Positions 11,605-23,099 of a DNA stretch of 64,000 nucleotides are shown here, piece after piece. Numbering within the stretch: position 1 is the stretch's first letter; every line of letters starts with the position of its first letter. Origin of the DNA: Platycnemis pennipes (lineage: Eukaryota; Arthropoda; Insecta; Odonata; Platycnemididae); NCBI GenBank assembly GCA_933228895.1, contig OW121854.1, forward strand, positions 91,378,609-91,442,608. Direction: 5' to 3'. The translations under genes were made by a program, and so were the position numbers. Under the pieces are notes generated by a model. That model saw only the letters and a list, made by a program, of their open reading frames with translations. It was not told the origin of the DNA and did no database searches.

Positions 11605-11680
11605 TGGGTAATTGGATTGAAAATTAGTGTTCAACCCGAAGGTTGGTTTTTGATGGTTGAGGGTAATTATCCCGTAAAAA
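11605..11680 (-). repeat. SINE S2 3' tail
   Basis: The minus strand reads CCTCAACCATCAAAA then CCAACCTTCGGGTTGAACAC, matching the 3' tail of the S2 copies at 1200-1239 and 55695-55735. Confidence 0.55.
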
Positions 11681-11814
11681 TCCATTGACGTACCTATGTA
11701 TATCACATATTCAGGGTACGAAGTCCAATTCCTTTCCCTGGGACACCTGCGATTCCCTACGGAGTTCTGAAAGACAGAAAATCGAATCATAGAAGGGAAT
11801 GTTCAGAAAGGCTT

Positions 11815-11960
11815 CTGGCCGATATTAGAACCCGGGATCCTCCAGCCGGTAGCTCAGCGATCCAGCCACTAAGTAAGCCAACATGACCCCCGCGAGTAAT
11901 AGGATCGAGGTGAAACTTGCTTCAGGAAAGGAGGGAAGGGTGGAAAGAAACCACGCATCG
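11815..11960 (-). repeat. tRNA-derived SINE head
   Basis: The minus strand contains a tRNA-like stretch GTGGCTGGATCGCTGAGCTA with a degraded B box (GGGTTCTAATATC). It is followed by the S1-like stretch that reads GGAGGGAAGGGTGGAAAG on the plus strand. Probably a 5' fragment of an S1-related SINE. Confidence 0.5.
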
Positions 11961-11994
11961 GTATTAAACTACTCTTAAGGAAATGAGCCATCAT

Positions 11995-12150
11995 CATTGG
12001 TCAACATACTAGGATTGGTTTGACGCAGGCCTCCACTTGATTCTTCCATCGACCAACCTCTTCATATTGACTTAATTCCTCTCTTTTACATCCTTCACAA
12101 CCTGTTCCATATATCTCATAAGAGGCTGGCCACCATGTGTGTGAAATCAT
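11995..12150 (-). pseudogene. RTE-like LINE (family A), 3' end fragment
   Basis: The reverse complement of the conserved 3' terminus lies at 12000-12060 (GGTCAACATACTAGGATTGG, TTGACGCAGGCCTCCACTTG). The C-terminal block follows at 12085-12140. The 167-codon minus frame 12001-12504 runs from this fragment into a different repeat and is not a gene. Confidence 0.7.
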
Positions 12151-12199
12151 CGTGTGAAATGAACCACGGGCCCTCAATTTACGTTCCACATGCGGGCTA

Positions 12200-12500
12200 A
12201 TCACTGAACTTGAAGTGTCCTTACAACACAATTGGAGGCTAATAACCAATTCCATTGGCAGAGTCAGCTGTGTGACCCCCATTGTGGATGGGTGACGGAG
12301 CTCCGCAGTCTCAGTAGTGATTGGACGAAGTGGATGACATATGAGTTCTTCGCACGCCCACTTTTCCGAAAGGGTAAAAAACATCAGTTTTTCGCCGCTT
12401 ATAACTCGAGAACGACTCGACGGATCGAAGAACGGAAAAATAAGGCTTTTTATTTTACAAACACTATCAGATTCGGCAATAAAAAATAAGGTAAACGACC
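12200..12500 (-). repeat. Repeat shared with the hAT interior at 49920-50210
   Basis: The minus strand contains GGGGTCGTTTACC, ATTTTTTATTGCCGAAT, TCGAGTTATAAGCGGCGAAA and AAACTGATGTTTTT in the same order and spacing as 49927-50075. The pairs of sequence differ by frame-disrupting changes, so the similarity is at DNA level and non-coding. This is probably a fragment of the same non-autonomous DNA transposon family. Confidence 0.65.
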
Positions 12501-12577
12501 CCATTCTGCAACTGATAACGTACTATATCAGTAACCAGCAACAAATCTGAAGAAAAACCCTCCCTACTACATATATG

Positions 12578-13470
12578 CGATACCCTGCAATTAACCGCGA
12601 GGGTGGGTGGCAGGGGGTGAAGATCACCAAGCATGCACTACTAACATGCAAACTAGCAACTCTATTGTCTCATGCAACTTGATTGTTAGTATATACAGTA
12701 TTTAAGGGGTAAGACATGCATCATGCACTACAGAATACTCTAAAATATTTCCCCTACCTATCCCTTTGCTATGTTGCCTATTGTGTTCTCTTATAGTACG
12801 GGGGAAAAATGGCGTTTTGAATATATCAGTACGACAATCTATCTCTCTAATCTTATTTATCTGGTCGAATCTAGCAAAATACGCTGGTGTTTTTAATATA
12901 CCTCTAACATCTTCAGTAAAGGTATCCGATTTAAACTTCTGCAAGATATTTAATCTGTACTTTAACCTACGCTCTGATAATGATTCCCACCCTAATTCTT
13001 GTATTAATTCTGATACACTACTCAACCTATCGTAACACCCTTCAACGAACCTAGCTGCTCTACGCTGCACACTGTCTAGTTCTCTGATCAAACCTAATTC
13101 ATCCGGACATTATACACTGGCTACATACTCAAGGTGGGGCTTAACTAGTGAAAAGTTACATCGCTCTTTTGTCTTCTCATCACATTACCCAAGTATTCTT
13201 TTTTTAAATCCTACCTTTCTCTTCGCTCGGTCGCATATTTCCCGGATGTGTCTTCCCCACCATAAATCTTTAGTGATTGTTACACCTAAATACCTTACGG
13301 TTTCAACGCTCTCGATATTCGTGTTACTAATTTTAAAGGATCGCTCTATCGATCCTATAAAATTAGAAACACGAAGTTCGAGTGATATTAGTAGTACTAA
13401 TATAATAGTAGTAGTAGTGATAATAGTACTATGGTGATGTTGAAACAAGAAATGGAGTTCTACTAACAAC
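12578..13470 (-). pseudogene. LINE B (CR1/Jockey-like), 3' portion of the reverse transcriptase
   Basis: Two minus-strand frames cover the C-terminal part of a non-LTR reverse transcriptase. The upstream one (13185-13469) contains VETVRYLGVTITKDLWWGRH and then RAKRKVGFKKR. The downstream one (12702-13091) contains LDSVQRRAARFVEGCYDR, LGWESLSERRLKYRLNILQK and FFPRTIREHNRQ. These are the standard post-palm motifs of this class. A frameshift or stop separates the frames. The 3' untranslated tail ends in the conserved CACCCTCGCGGTGGC-type block. The palm (with FADD) is absent, so this is a 5'-truncated, dead copy. Confidence 0.85.
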
Positions 13471-13474
13471 GCAA

Positions 13475-15535
13475 ATAACTGTCAGAGTACCCGCGAAGTT
13501 GACAAGCTGGAGGAACGAGCAGAGGAGACAGCGAGATATAGGCCGTCACTTCCTAACAAAGAAAATAATCGCATCGAGTCAAGGACGTGTTATCTAACAA
13601 TAAGCAACACTCCCCCATCACGTCATCAGAAAGAAGGGAAGCGTCTCTCTTAATCGGCATAAGGCAAAAATGGACTCGTCTACTGGCATATTGTTGTAAC
13701 AATTTGACCATATTTTATTCACAATTCTACTACATCTCCCGATCCTTCATAGATATTTATAAAACATCTTGTATGGTGATCAAGTTTAATAGGATTCCTA
13801 TGTGAGAAAAATAATGAGCACATTAAACTTCCTCCGGAGATATTGTAGAAAACCGTACATATTTGCATTTTTCTTAACATTTGCCCAGATCCTAAAAAAC
13901 TATAACCTTGACCGTTACACGTTTATAAGATCATAACACTTTTAAAACGAAGTTGCAAAGACCTTTCATTTGGTACCTTTAGAATATTTTAGGCCGATTT
14001 TTCACGGACACTTGTGCCATAAGAAGTTGTCTTGCTAGCATATAGCATAGTAAGCCTATCTAGGACCATGCGTCGCCACTGGCATACACCCGGAGAATAA
14101 ATTCGTGATCTGGGGACGACTGCAATGAAAATTCATAAAAACGTCGTAAAATTACCTCTTACCAATGAAACCTCTTTGAGTCGGTCCACTTGTGGAAAGA
14201 TTTCCGACAAATGATACGGAAACCCGATAAAAACCATGGAAAAAAGTAACACTAACCTTGAATATGCTCGGATCACCGAAAAATTCCGTTATTTGGCTCT
14301 AATAACTCCTTATTTTCCGTTTGATAACGCTTGTTATCTATATCTGATACGTATCGATAGAAACAAAAAATTCTGAGTCTGTTGAAATGGATCCCGGCAG
14401 TATACATTTTAAACGTACGAGAGATGACTCAAATGTAGCGACAAAACCCCATATGAAAATATTGGGAGGGATACTACGTAATATATTAGGTGCGCGTTAT
14501 CCATCGAAAAATACGGTATGCACCTTTTGCAGTGATATTTCCACCTCATTTTAGATAGGTTCAGAAATATCATTATGCATTTAATTCATAGTCTCATAGA
14601 AAATATGAGCGAGTCACATGTAATCACTCATTGGCTCTTGACTGAATATAAAATATTTGTCAGCCTACGAGTGAATATTAGTCAGGGTATCTAATAAATA
14701 CTTGAGTATCTGGATGAGCACGCGAGTACCTTGATAGAGTGCACGAGTACCTGTCGGGATGACTATATGGGCGCATCGGAGAATACTCGAGTACCTGGAT
14801 GAATACCACCAGAATTCGAGAATCCGAATTAATACAAAAGTGACTAACTGGGTACTGTGTAAAAACTTTACCTGGTATTTATCTGGTTCTTTCAGGATTC
14901 GGAATACTCAAGGCAGTGACCACGTGAGAGTTGTGCGCACATTGGCGCAATGCTATCAGCGTTATTCATTCGAACGCTCAGGTAATTATGGAAGTGCTCA
15001 GGTACTCGCCTGCGTATTTACTCTGGTTCTCGTATTCAGTAATATTCAACGACATTTAAGAGTATTCTATAGTATAAGAGGCTCAAGTAGACGCTCTTGA
15101 GTTCATGCGAACACTCTAGTACCATAAATGTAATCATTCACCCATCCAAATAGCATGTACTCTTCACGTAGCCATATACAAAGTCAAATGCCCAAGAATG
15201 AACACGTACAGCACACTTCTAACAGAAATCATAATTGAGAAAACAAGCAGCGAGTGCGTACGGAATAGCCCACAGATCAAATACTTAAGCATAAGCGGTC
15301 ACGAAAACAAGATGGCCTTCTTTCGGATGTTTGAACCCAGTGACGTTTAATGGAATGAAGGATAGCGGAAGTTTGCTTCACCAGAAATCGACGATCGAAG
15401 TCCCTGAAGGAGCGACCGCGCGGGGCAAGACAATTACAGCGTACCCTCAGCACTCGAACACAATCCGTTCCACGAAGCAGTTCGACTCTCGAGTGACTTC
15501 AAAATTGCCGAGAGGAAATAAAGTTTATAATACCG
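13475..15535. other. Unassigned sequence with a weak GAGTACCTGGATGA-type array
   Basis: Most of this stretch has no recognisable content. Between about 14695 and 14810 the phrase GAGTA(C/T)CTGGATGA and shortened forms recur irregularly (14703, 14725, 14748, 14789), suggesting a decayed minisatellite. The 113-codon plus frame at 14759-15100 overlaps it and has no recognised domain. Confidence 0.35.
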
Positions 15536-15539
15536 GGAA

Positions 15540-15600
15540 TCAAACCATGGACCATTGAATTTCCGGCCAAATGTGCAGACCACTGAGCTATCCATTTATT
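15540..15600 (-). repeat. tRNA-like SINE head
   Basis: The minus strand reads GGATAGCTCAGTGGTCTGCA (A-box region) and then GGTTTGATTCC (B box) at tRNA-like spacing. There is no matching acceptor stem, so it is called a SINE head. Confidence 0.5.
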
Positions 15601-15645
15601 TCCTAGCCAGCGAAACCCTGTACCCCGAAATGCATATAATATAAT

Positions 15646-15928
15646 AATGAAGTGCGTTATCGACCACTATTTTTTTTATGTAGAAATGGATAATTTGTCT
15701 GGAGTAGTTTGGTCGTTAAGAGAAACACCAATTTTACCAACGTTTCGCCTCTTTATTGTGGCTTCATCAGGGCTTTTGGTGACAATTTCAGGTGACAATT
15801 TGGTGAAAAAAAAAACAAAAAAAATTGTCACCAAAAGCCCTGATGAAGCCACAATAAAGAGGCGAAATGTTGGTAAATTGGTGTTTCTCTTAACGACCAA
15901 ACTACTCCAGACAAATTATCCATTTCTA
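15646..15928. mobile_element. Hammerhead-bearing foldback with 13-bp target duplication
   Basis: The perfect 13-bp repeat CATATAATATAAT flanks the element (15633-15645 and 15929-15941). The insert is a long inverted repeat with a short left tail. Each arm has a hammerhead-like core. Left arm, minus strand: CUGAUGA (15770-15764), a GCC/GGC stem and GAAA (15746-15743). Right arm, plus strand: CUGAUGA (15840-15846), GCC and GGC, GAAA (15864-15867). It lies at the A+T-rich 3' end of LINE C. The two overlapping open frames here (15647-15940 and 15676-15900) are the palindrome read from both strands. Confidence 0.8.
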
Positions 15929-15941
15929 CATATAATATAAT

Positions 15942-17405
15942 GTAATATAATTTATTACTTCCTTTTTATAATACAGTATTACATCACACATTTTTTACAA
16001 CACATTTTATACAATTTAAGGAAGTTTTTTTAGGCTACCACAAAGATAAATACGTGTGGGGGGTAGCCAAAATTACCGTGCAAAAAATTGAAAACAACAA
16101 AGAATATGTGTACAAGTTGCAATCAGTGCTATATTAACAAAATCACTATTTACATTATTTTTTACAAAAAAAATCAATCCCATGGGAACTATTGAAAATT
16201 ATTTCAATTTCATCCAACTTAAGGAGCAATGTTTTGACTTGTCTAAAAAAAATCTATCCTTTTTCTTCCATTTTTACATGCTTTGGTAGTAGATTAAATA
16301 TCTTTGGCCCTAAATAAACAAAACTTCTTTGAAATGTTGCAATATATGACCTCGGGGGCAAAACATTAGATTGAATACGCAAATTCCACTTGTATTGTCT
16401 TGCCAATATGCCAAGCAAATTACCACTCCGCATGTAAAAAATTTTTTAAACTTTATACACAAATAAATAGCGTAAAGGCAGAATTTAAGGTCGAAAAAAA
16501 GTGGAAGAGAGTGATGAAATCGATTTTTAAATGTAATTGTTCTTATTATTCTTTTCTGGAGGACCACAGCAGGTTTGATCGCGCATTTATGTTCACTTCC
16601 CCAACAAATAATTCCATAGCTTAATTTTGGGTTCCCAAGTGCAAAATATATCTGTCTTAAAAAGTGTATTGAACATTTATTACGTAAATAATATAAAGTT
16701 TTCAGACACTGTCTCAGAACCGAAGCTACACCTTCTATTTGCTCATTCCACTTTAACGCATAGTCCAAATGAACCCCAAGGTACTTGAGGAGTGTTTACA
16801 CGTTCAATAACAACACAATTTTCATAGTTAGCATCAGTACAATCTGCAATGTGATCTGTTACATCTGTTGCATACAGTATATTAATGTTCATGTCTCCGA
16901 TGATAACTAGATTTCTTCCTGCGTTCGACTCTATTGGTTCCAGTTCATCTAGGAATGGAGAAACTGGAATATTATGATTTCTATAAAGACTTAGGAGGTC
17001 AAATTCCATCTTTCCATATTTAAGATTTAAGTAAACACAATCAGCAGCTTCAATTGACACCACGAATTTATCACATTTAAGTTCAGAATTCACATAGACT
17101 AAAATCCCGCCAGCCCGATTTATATTATTGCATTTAGCATATACATAGTAGCCGTTTATTTTATAAAACGCTATCTCAACATCACTTATCCAAATTTCGG
17201 AAAGTACAATTATATGAGGGGTTTGGGGGACAGTATTCATATTAAGTAGAAAGAGATCAAAGTTGCTGCGTAAGATGCGAATATTTCGACGTATTAACAA
17301 GGACACACAGCATAGGTTTAGCCAGGCGTGTCGAGTGTTCTCTCCTAGATTGGAACCCAAAACCTCCGGTTCATAGGCCCAATTGTCACTGGGCAACCAT
17401 GTCAA
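15942..17405 (-). pseudogene. LINE C: endonuclease domain joined to reverse transcriptase C-terminus by deletion
   Basis: The upstream minus frame (17405-16743) is an endonuclease/exonuclease/phosphatase-type domain of a non-LTR retrotransposon: IIVLSEIWISD, then INGYYVYAKCNNINRAGGIL, then LSLYRNHNIPVSPFLDEL, then NLVIIGDMNINIL (the GD-N active-site strand). Near 16800 the frame shifts directly into LKYLGVHLDYALKW, the start of the post-palm region, which continues as IYFALGNPKLSYGIICWGS and LQKRIIRTITFKNR. About 400 residues of reverse transcriptase core are therefore missing. The tail after 16300 is AT-rich and ends in a TATAATA-like microsatellite. The element cannot reverse transcribe. 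Confidence 0.85.
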
Positions 17406-17899
17406 CCTGTGTTTTTCACACAGGCTGACATGTTAGTTTGTTTTAATACTTTGGATATTACGATAGACGAAGTTTCCAAAAAACGATGCCATTTCCAAGA
17501 AACTATCTCCATTTTCCTTGAGAACTCAAATGAAATTTTTGCGTAATCAAATACTTTATTGTTTACTGTGAAAATACTTCATCGAAAAGAAGTATGTTTC
17601 GATCCAAAATTTTCATTTCCGATCGATCCTAAGTGAGAGTATACTTAATCAAATGTTCCACCAAGAGGCGATTTCAGTGAATGAGGTAATAACAAGTTCA
17701 TGTTGAAAATAAAACAAAAAATTACAGCTTAGGAAAACACTTCGCTTCTGTCGAGAGTTACTTCTTACCTATTGTCCTACAAGACTCGTCTCATCTTAAC
17801 TTCACTGTTGCGAACATTCACTGCGCAGGTAAAAAATACCCTTGATTTTCTCACAGAGAGTTTTAAAATTCCAATCGATATACTCTGAGCTATGATGGC

Positions 17900-18015
17900 C
17901 AGAAATTGCACATTTAAGGCTCAGCTGAACGTTTCCCAAGAAAATTCTCCCTAATTCGAACCAAGGACCTTGAATCAGTAGCCCTACGCTCTATCCACTA
18001 GACTTCCATGTAGTC
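17900..18015 (-). repeat. tRNA-derived SINE head
   Basis: The minus strand reads AGTCTAGTGGATAGAGCGTA (A box) and GGTTCGAATTA (B box), spaced as in a tRNA. A tail continues toward 17780. No complete tRNA fold is present. Confidence 0.6.
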
Positions 18016-18594
18016 AGAGGTGACCTGAGTAATGTAAAAATAATACCTACTATCGATCTCAATAACTACCCATGGGCCCTCAAGGATAAGTCTTTCACGA
18101 CCAACTAACATATCACTCTCCTCAACATTCAAACAAACTATGCAGTACCTCAAAAAGCATGCAATGAATAAATAGCATACCAGGCGCAGACGACGCAGTC
18201 CAGGTTAGTCTTATCTCCGGCGAGTATCACAGCAACTCAGTCCACCAATGGCCATTACTTACAGCTGTTTAATATTCTTTACCTCGCCAGACCTTCCAAC
18301 TACGGACGGGAGCGATAACATTCATTCGCCAAAGGGGTACCTGACACTGTGAAGATAAAGAATTCACGAATGACGACTCAAGAGCTAACTTGTGGAATCT
18401 ATCCATGGCAACAACAGACTTACAGCAGACTATGTGCCTCCCACAGAAATCTTTAGTAGTATTTCGTCACTCACGTCATAAGTTGTATTTTATCTATTAA
18501 CTGACGAGCGTTGTGAGCGTATTGATTGCTCCCTGACATACATACACCCTACAGATGAATTGAAGGGCACATTATACATGCAGAGTTAGATGCT

Positions 18595-19243
18595 TAATTT
18601 TCTTTTCTTGATCGAATCCTACGTGAGAAGACAAAAGAGCGATGTTACTTTTCACTAGTTAGGCCCCACCTTGAGTATGTAGGCAGTGTATAGGGTCCGA
18701 AAGAATTAGGTTTGATCAGAGAACTAGAAAGCGTGCAGCGTAGAGCAGCTAGGTTCGTTAAAAGGTGTTACGATAGGTTAAGCAGCGTTTCAGAATTAAT
18801 AGAAGAATTACGGAGGGAATCATTATCAGAGCGTAGGTTAAGGTACAGATTAAATCTATTATAGAAATTTCAATCGGATAGCTTTACTGAAGATGTTAGG
18901 CACATATAAAAAAAACCAGCGTATTATGCTAGATTCGACCAGATAAATAAGATTAGCGAGCTAGATTGTCGTACCGATAGATTCAAAATGGCATTTTTCC
19001 CCCGTACTATAAGAGAACAGAATAGGCAGCATAGCAAAGGGATAGGTAGGTGAAATATTTTTGAGTAGCCTGTAGTGCATGATGTATGTATTAACCCCTT
19101 AACACTATAGATACTAACAATCTAGTTGCATGAGACCCTATAGTTGCTTGTTTGCATGTTAGTAGTGCATGCTTGGTGATCTTCACCCCCTGCCACACAC
19201 CCTCGCGGTGGCTTGCAGGGTATCGTGTAGATGTAGATGTACG
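18595..19243 (+). pseudogene. LINE B, 5'-truncated 3' copy
   Basis: The plus strand reads LVRPHLEYV, then ELESVQRRAARFVKRCYDRL, then ESLSERRLRYRLN, then CRTDRFKMAFFPRTIREQNR, with several stops. It then runs into the 3' untranslated tail (GGTGATCTTCACCCCCTGCC, CCTCGCGGTGGCTTGCAGGG) and ends in GTAGATGTAGATGTA. The protein part matches 12578-13470 closely. It is a clean reference copy for the LINE B 3' end. Confidence 0.85.
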
Positions 19244-19249
19244 TAATAT

Positions 19250-20870
19250 GTGGGATTCGATCAAGAGAACAAACTTCTACCTCTGAGTAATAAAAGTCGA
19301 GGAAAATTAAAGTTATTCCCCTTGAATGTTTCCCTTGGTGGAGCACCGTCATGCACAACGCGCTAGCTCCTCTCACTTCCCCCATTTGCTTATTTTTCTC
19401 CCTTCCTCGTGACATGCGGACACATCTCGCCAAACGACCCGTGACCATGAGTCACGATGCTCCACGCGGCAGCATTCGCGACTGCGACTCGGAGAGAGAT
19501 CTCAACTGCGGCCAGACAGATGGCTCGCCAAGGGTACGTTTAACACCGCCGGGATTATCTCGCATAGGTATCCAAGGAGCCACGTTCGCAAATTTGGTGG
19601 GCATGTATCGTTCGTTAAAATCTCACTGACTGTTTTCACTCGATTTTTTCACATCCGTCTTGCACATAGAACTACCGGATGAAAAAACTCACGTGAAAAC
19701 AACGAATAAGATTGTACTGAGCGATCCAAACACTAAATTTGCGAACCATTCGTGTTTATACCACGTGACTCCTTGGTTAGCTATTCGACACTATCCCGAT
19801 CGTTACAAACACCCCAAGATACGGAACACCCTTCCCGGGCCTCTTCCAGTCACCCGGGGGCCAACATTGGTTAAGAACTATGTTGAAAAAAAACTAACTC
19901 CGTCATCGCCCTTCCCTGTACACACATCAGCATAACATCCTACATGCCAGAGCAGGGGTGTGATGGCAGGGAGTGAACCATCACTAAGCACGGAACCTTA
20001 ATCATGAGTACTAATCCGATGTTAGTTACTATAATACGATTTTTTATTGGCCCAAAATACCTAGAATTAAACAAACATCTCCTTCGAAATAAAATCTTTT
20101 CAAATACAATACTGTAGTGAAATCCATCACCGTCTGAGTCTGCCAATGCTCATTAAAAATATTGATACATTTAGTCAAACACATATGAATACATGCTACA
20201 TACGCATGGAGGTTCATGTAAAACGTAAAAACCAGATTAAATATTAAAGTCATTCAAACATCTTCCTAATTATTCACTCTTATCCAGTAATAATGTTTAG
20301 TTCTTTGTTTCCTTACTTATTCGATAGATTTAAACACAATGCTAGTTTTCCGCATCTAAATAATAAAAACAGTTCATTTTTAATACAATTTGGTTTTATA
20401 AATAAAAAAATTTCATTTCAAGCTCTTAGTTATAAATTAATAACTTAAATACTATGTAAATTTCTGACATTGGTAAAAAAAATTATCAGCCATTAAGTTA
20501 TATCAGAACAGGAACTCGTTATTCGCCAACTGCTCAGTACTCTCTACAGTAAACAGTACCCTCTGTACTGCCATCAAAGGAATCAGTACGGAAGACACAA
20601 AATAGTTCCATGGGAATGGCATGGTATAAAACGGCATTGTGGAGTTAGTACGATTATCTTTCGTATTTTTATAGCACGATGAATAACTAAAATAAAATGC
20701 AGTCTGAAACCGCGATGCGAGTACATTTTGGAGGTACGAACTGCGGAAAGATTATAATGGCATACCGCAACACTGCCAACTACCCTTACATTCAATTTCG
20801 ATAGAAGTAATACAGCTCTCTCTGACTTAAAATTAACGGCAGCACGTGGTATCAGTCTATTCTAATTTTT
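19250..20870. other. Unassigned, partly GC-rich sequence
   Basis: Positions 19330-19600 are GC-richer than the surroundings and open on the plus strand for 92 codons, followed by a 91-codon frame at 19660-19935. Neither has a recognised domain. A decayed, inverted LINE B 3' end sits near 19945-20010 (GTGTGATGGCAGGGAGTGAA). From 20020 onward the sequence is AT-rich and featureless. Confidence 0.4.
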
Positions 20871-20874
20871 CTCC

Positions 20875-20965
20875 TTCACAACTGAAAGTTGTTTGGAGGA
20901 GAATCGAACCTGCGACCTAAGGTCTGAGAAACGACGCACGTACCGCTCGCCCAAAAACTTTATAT
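20875..20965 (-). repeat. tRNA-like SINE head
   Basis: The minus strand has GGGCGAGCGGTACGTGCGTC (A-box-like) and a B box GGTTCGATTCTC. It is followed by unrelated sequence. Confidence 0.5.
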
Positions 20966-20989
20966 CCTCTTCCATTGAGAAAGTTGTGG

Positions 20990-21085
20990 ACGAGAAAGAG
21001 AAGAATTACGCAAATAAGATGAGTTTAGCTGATAAGAGACTCTGGTGGAGAGCTACGTCAAACCAATCTTGATTGATAATTAAAA
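20990..21085 (+). pseudogene. RTE-like LINE (family A), 3' terminus
   Basis: The plus strand contains AATAAGATGAGTTTAGCTGA and GAGAGCTACGTCAAACCAAT, a degraded MKRLADRR-IEWRAASNQS segment. Only about 90 bp of the LINE remains. Confidence 0.55.
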
Positions 21086-21477
21086 GTAAACTTTGTTACC
21101 CCCACACTCTTCAGAAAACCAAATCACACTTATATAAACATCTATGGCGCGAATTAAAAAAAAAAACACACAAATATCCACCCTCTATTACTGCAAAATT
21201 TCTGCACCTGGATATCTCAGCTTTTACCACCGACCACTATAGCTACCAGAGTGAATGGCAGGAAATAAAATGAATTAATACTTTAAAAGAATCCCGCTAC
21301 ACAAAACACTGGAGTCCGCTCCAACTACAAAATGCGAAAAAATAGCATTATTTGCAGCCTTTATAACGTGTATGATTGGCTATTAAAACATTTTTTTTAA
21401 GTTTTTTGAGTGAGGTATTTCTTCGCTATGCACGAATAATCAACCACATTAAAATAGAAGTCTTAGAGCAATGAGAA

Positions 21478-21699
21478 TTATAAAAGAAGAAAAAACTTAG
21501 TTCTTTTCCACAAATATATTTAAAACAAATCAACCGGTTTCGGCCTTCTCAAGATTACACTGTAATCTTGAGAATGGCCTGAGAAGGCCGAAACCGGTTG
21601 ATTTGTTTTAAATATATTTGTGGAAAAGAACTAAGTTTTTTCTTTTTTTATAATGAATAACTTCCACAACGTAAACTCGCCAACCATTTCTTTTTTTTT
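21478..21699 (+). mobile_element. Hammerhead-bearing foldback, UUGANAA type
   Basis: An 11-bp repeat AGCAATGAGAA flanks it (21467-21477 and 21700-21710). On the plus strand the core is UUGAGAA (21568-21574), stem II GGCC-loop-GGCC (21576-21589), GAAA (21590-21593), self-complementary CCGG, UU, then GATTTG. The AATC before the core can pair with GATT after the cleavage site to form stem I. The opposite arm has the same motif with stem II deleted. A tail with TTCCACAAC follows the palindrome at about 21654-21699. Confidence 0.8.
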
Positions 21700-21999
21700 A
21701 GCAATGAGAAATTAAATTATGGATATTCATCGAGCTTTCTTATTTCCATGCAGTCTAGAACCATTTTCAAACCAATTTGAAATATTCATTTGTACTAATA
21801 CCAGTCAAATCAAACGGAGAAACCTTTACAATGCTATTGCGACTTCCGTATAACACGGGAAAGCAATAATAAATAATATTGTTGGATAAAAATACCCCAG
21901 ATGTCACACCTTCGAAGAAAACATAGCGTCTTGAAGTTTCCGCAGGCCGCTAACAATTTATTATGTAATCCCTCGCTTGGTATATTTTTAATTCACCCA

Positions 22000-22050
22000 A
22001 CTGCGACGAAGCCTGGTGAAACCGGTTTTGATTCATTCCGTAAAAAAGAG
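22000..22050 (+). repeat. Degenerate hammerhead core
   Basis: The sequence GCGACGAAGCCTGGTGAAACCGGTTTTG resembles CUGACGA, stem II, GAAA, CCGG and UU with two changes in the first box. No opposite arm or target duplication was found, so this is a solitary, decayed PLE-type remnant. Confidence 0.4.
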
Positions 22051-22794
22051 ACAAACCTGGATATTTGCCTTAAGTGAATACAAAAACTAGGCGTGATAAA
22101 AAATAGGAGTCGCTATGAAAAATCACAAATAAATTTCAGAAAATGATGCACTTAAAATTAATGTTCGCTTTAAATCCTACAAGAGAGAGGTAATGCTGCC
22201 ACAAATGTACCATTTAGTAGCATTATCGACCAACATGGCTAATGCTCGTTAATATATGTTATGGATGGTCGAACATTTTTCGCATTGTCATTGCTGATGG
22301 ATTGGTCGAATAACTTTTTAATTCAATTCCGTTGCACTTAAGAGGTAAAACTTTCTGCGAGGACTTACCTAAAACCTGGCACTAAATTTGTTTTCCTAGT
22401 CCGTTATTTATTATTTCTGCATCGTACTAGACAACGAGGTAATTCATTAGCTTGTAAACCCAGAGGGTAATGGAGACTTGTTATATTGTTTCAATTGCCT
22501 TAACTAACCTGTAGATGCGTGATGTCTGGGTCTCCATGCAAGGGGAAAACGTTTTCAACACCAAGAGCACCTGAAATCTTCTCAAGCCATTCCGATGTCG
22601 GCGTTTATTTGGAGAAGTGTACCTAAAGAAAAACAGGATTGATATGAAAATGAGAAAACATATCAACGGCAATAATTCGGAAACCAGGCAACTCACATTT
22701 TAACTGAAGAAAATCTGATTTAAACCACACAGTAGAGAGCATAGATCAATATTCCATCACATATCCACACGATTCCATTACATATATTAGATTA

Positions 22795-23085
22795 TCGAAG
22801 AAGAAGAAGTCTTTAGAAGAGTGGGAGAAAAGTGATGGAAACCCTAAAAAGAAGACACCTTCATCGGCCATATCTTAAGGCACGATGTCCTAATGATGAC
22901 TATGGTCGAGGGAAAAGTTAACGGGAAGAATGGAAAAGGCAGGCCTCGTATGAGATACATGGAACAGGTTGTAAGGACGTAAAAGATAGGAATTACGTCA
23001 ATATGAAGAGGTTGGCCGATAGAAGAATCGAGTGGAGGGCTGCGTCAAACCTATCCTAGGATTGTTGACCCGTGATGATGATATT
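22795..23085 (+). pseudogene. RTE-like LINE (family A), 3' end
   Basis: The plus strand reads EEVFRRVGEK, then GKVNGKNGKGRPRMRYMEQV, then NYVNMKRLADRRIEWRAASN with internal frame breaks. It ends in CCCGTGATGATGAT. This is one of the better-preserved ends and fixes the family A C-terminus. Confidence 0.85.
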
Positions 23086-23099
23086 AGGCTATGCTTTTT

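Noticed and set aside
12001..12504. 167-codon minus-strand open frame
   Set aside because: It runs from an RTE 3' end into an unrelated repeat whose second copy (49920-50210) does not keep the reading frame, so it is a chance fusion.
15647..15940. 97- and 74-codon frames sharing peptide LPTFRLFIVASSGLL
   Set aside because: Same palindrome artefact; the shared peptide spans the hammerhead stem, not a protein.
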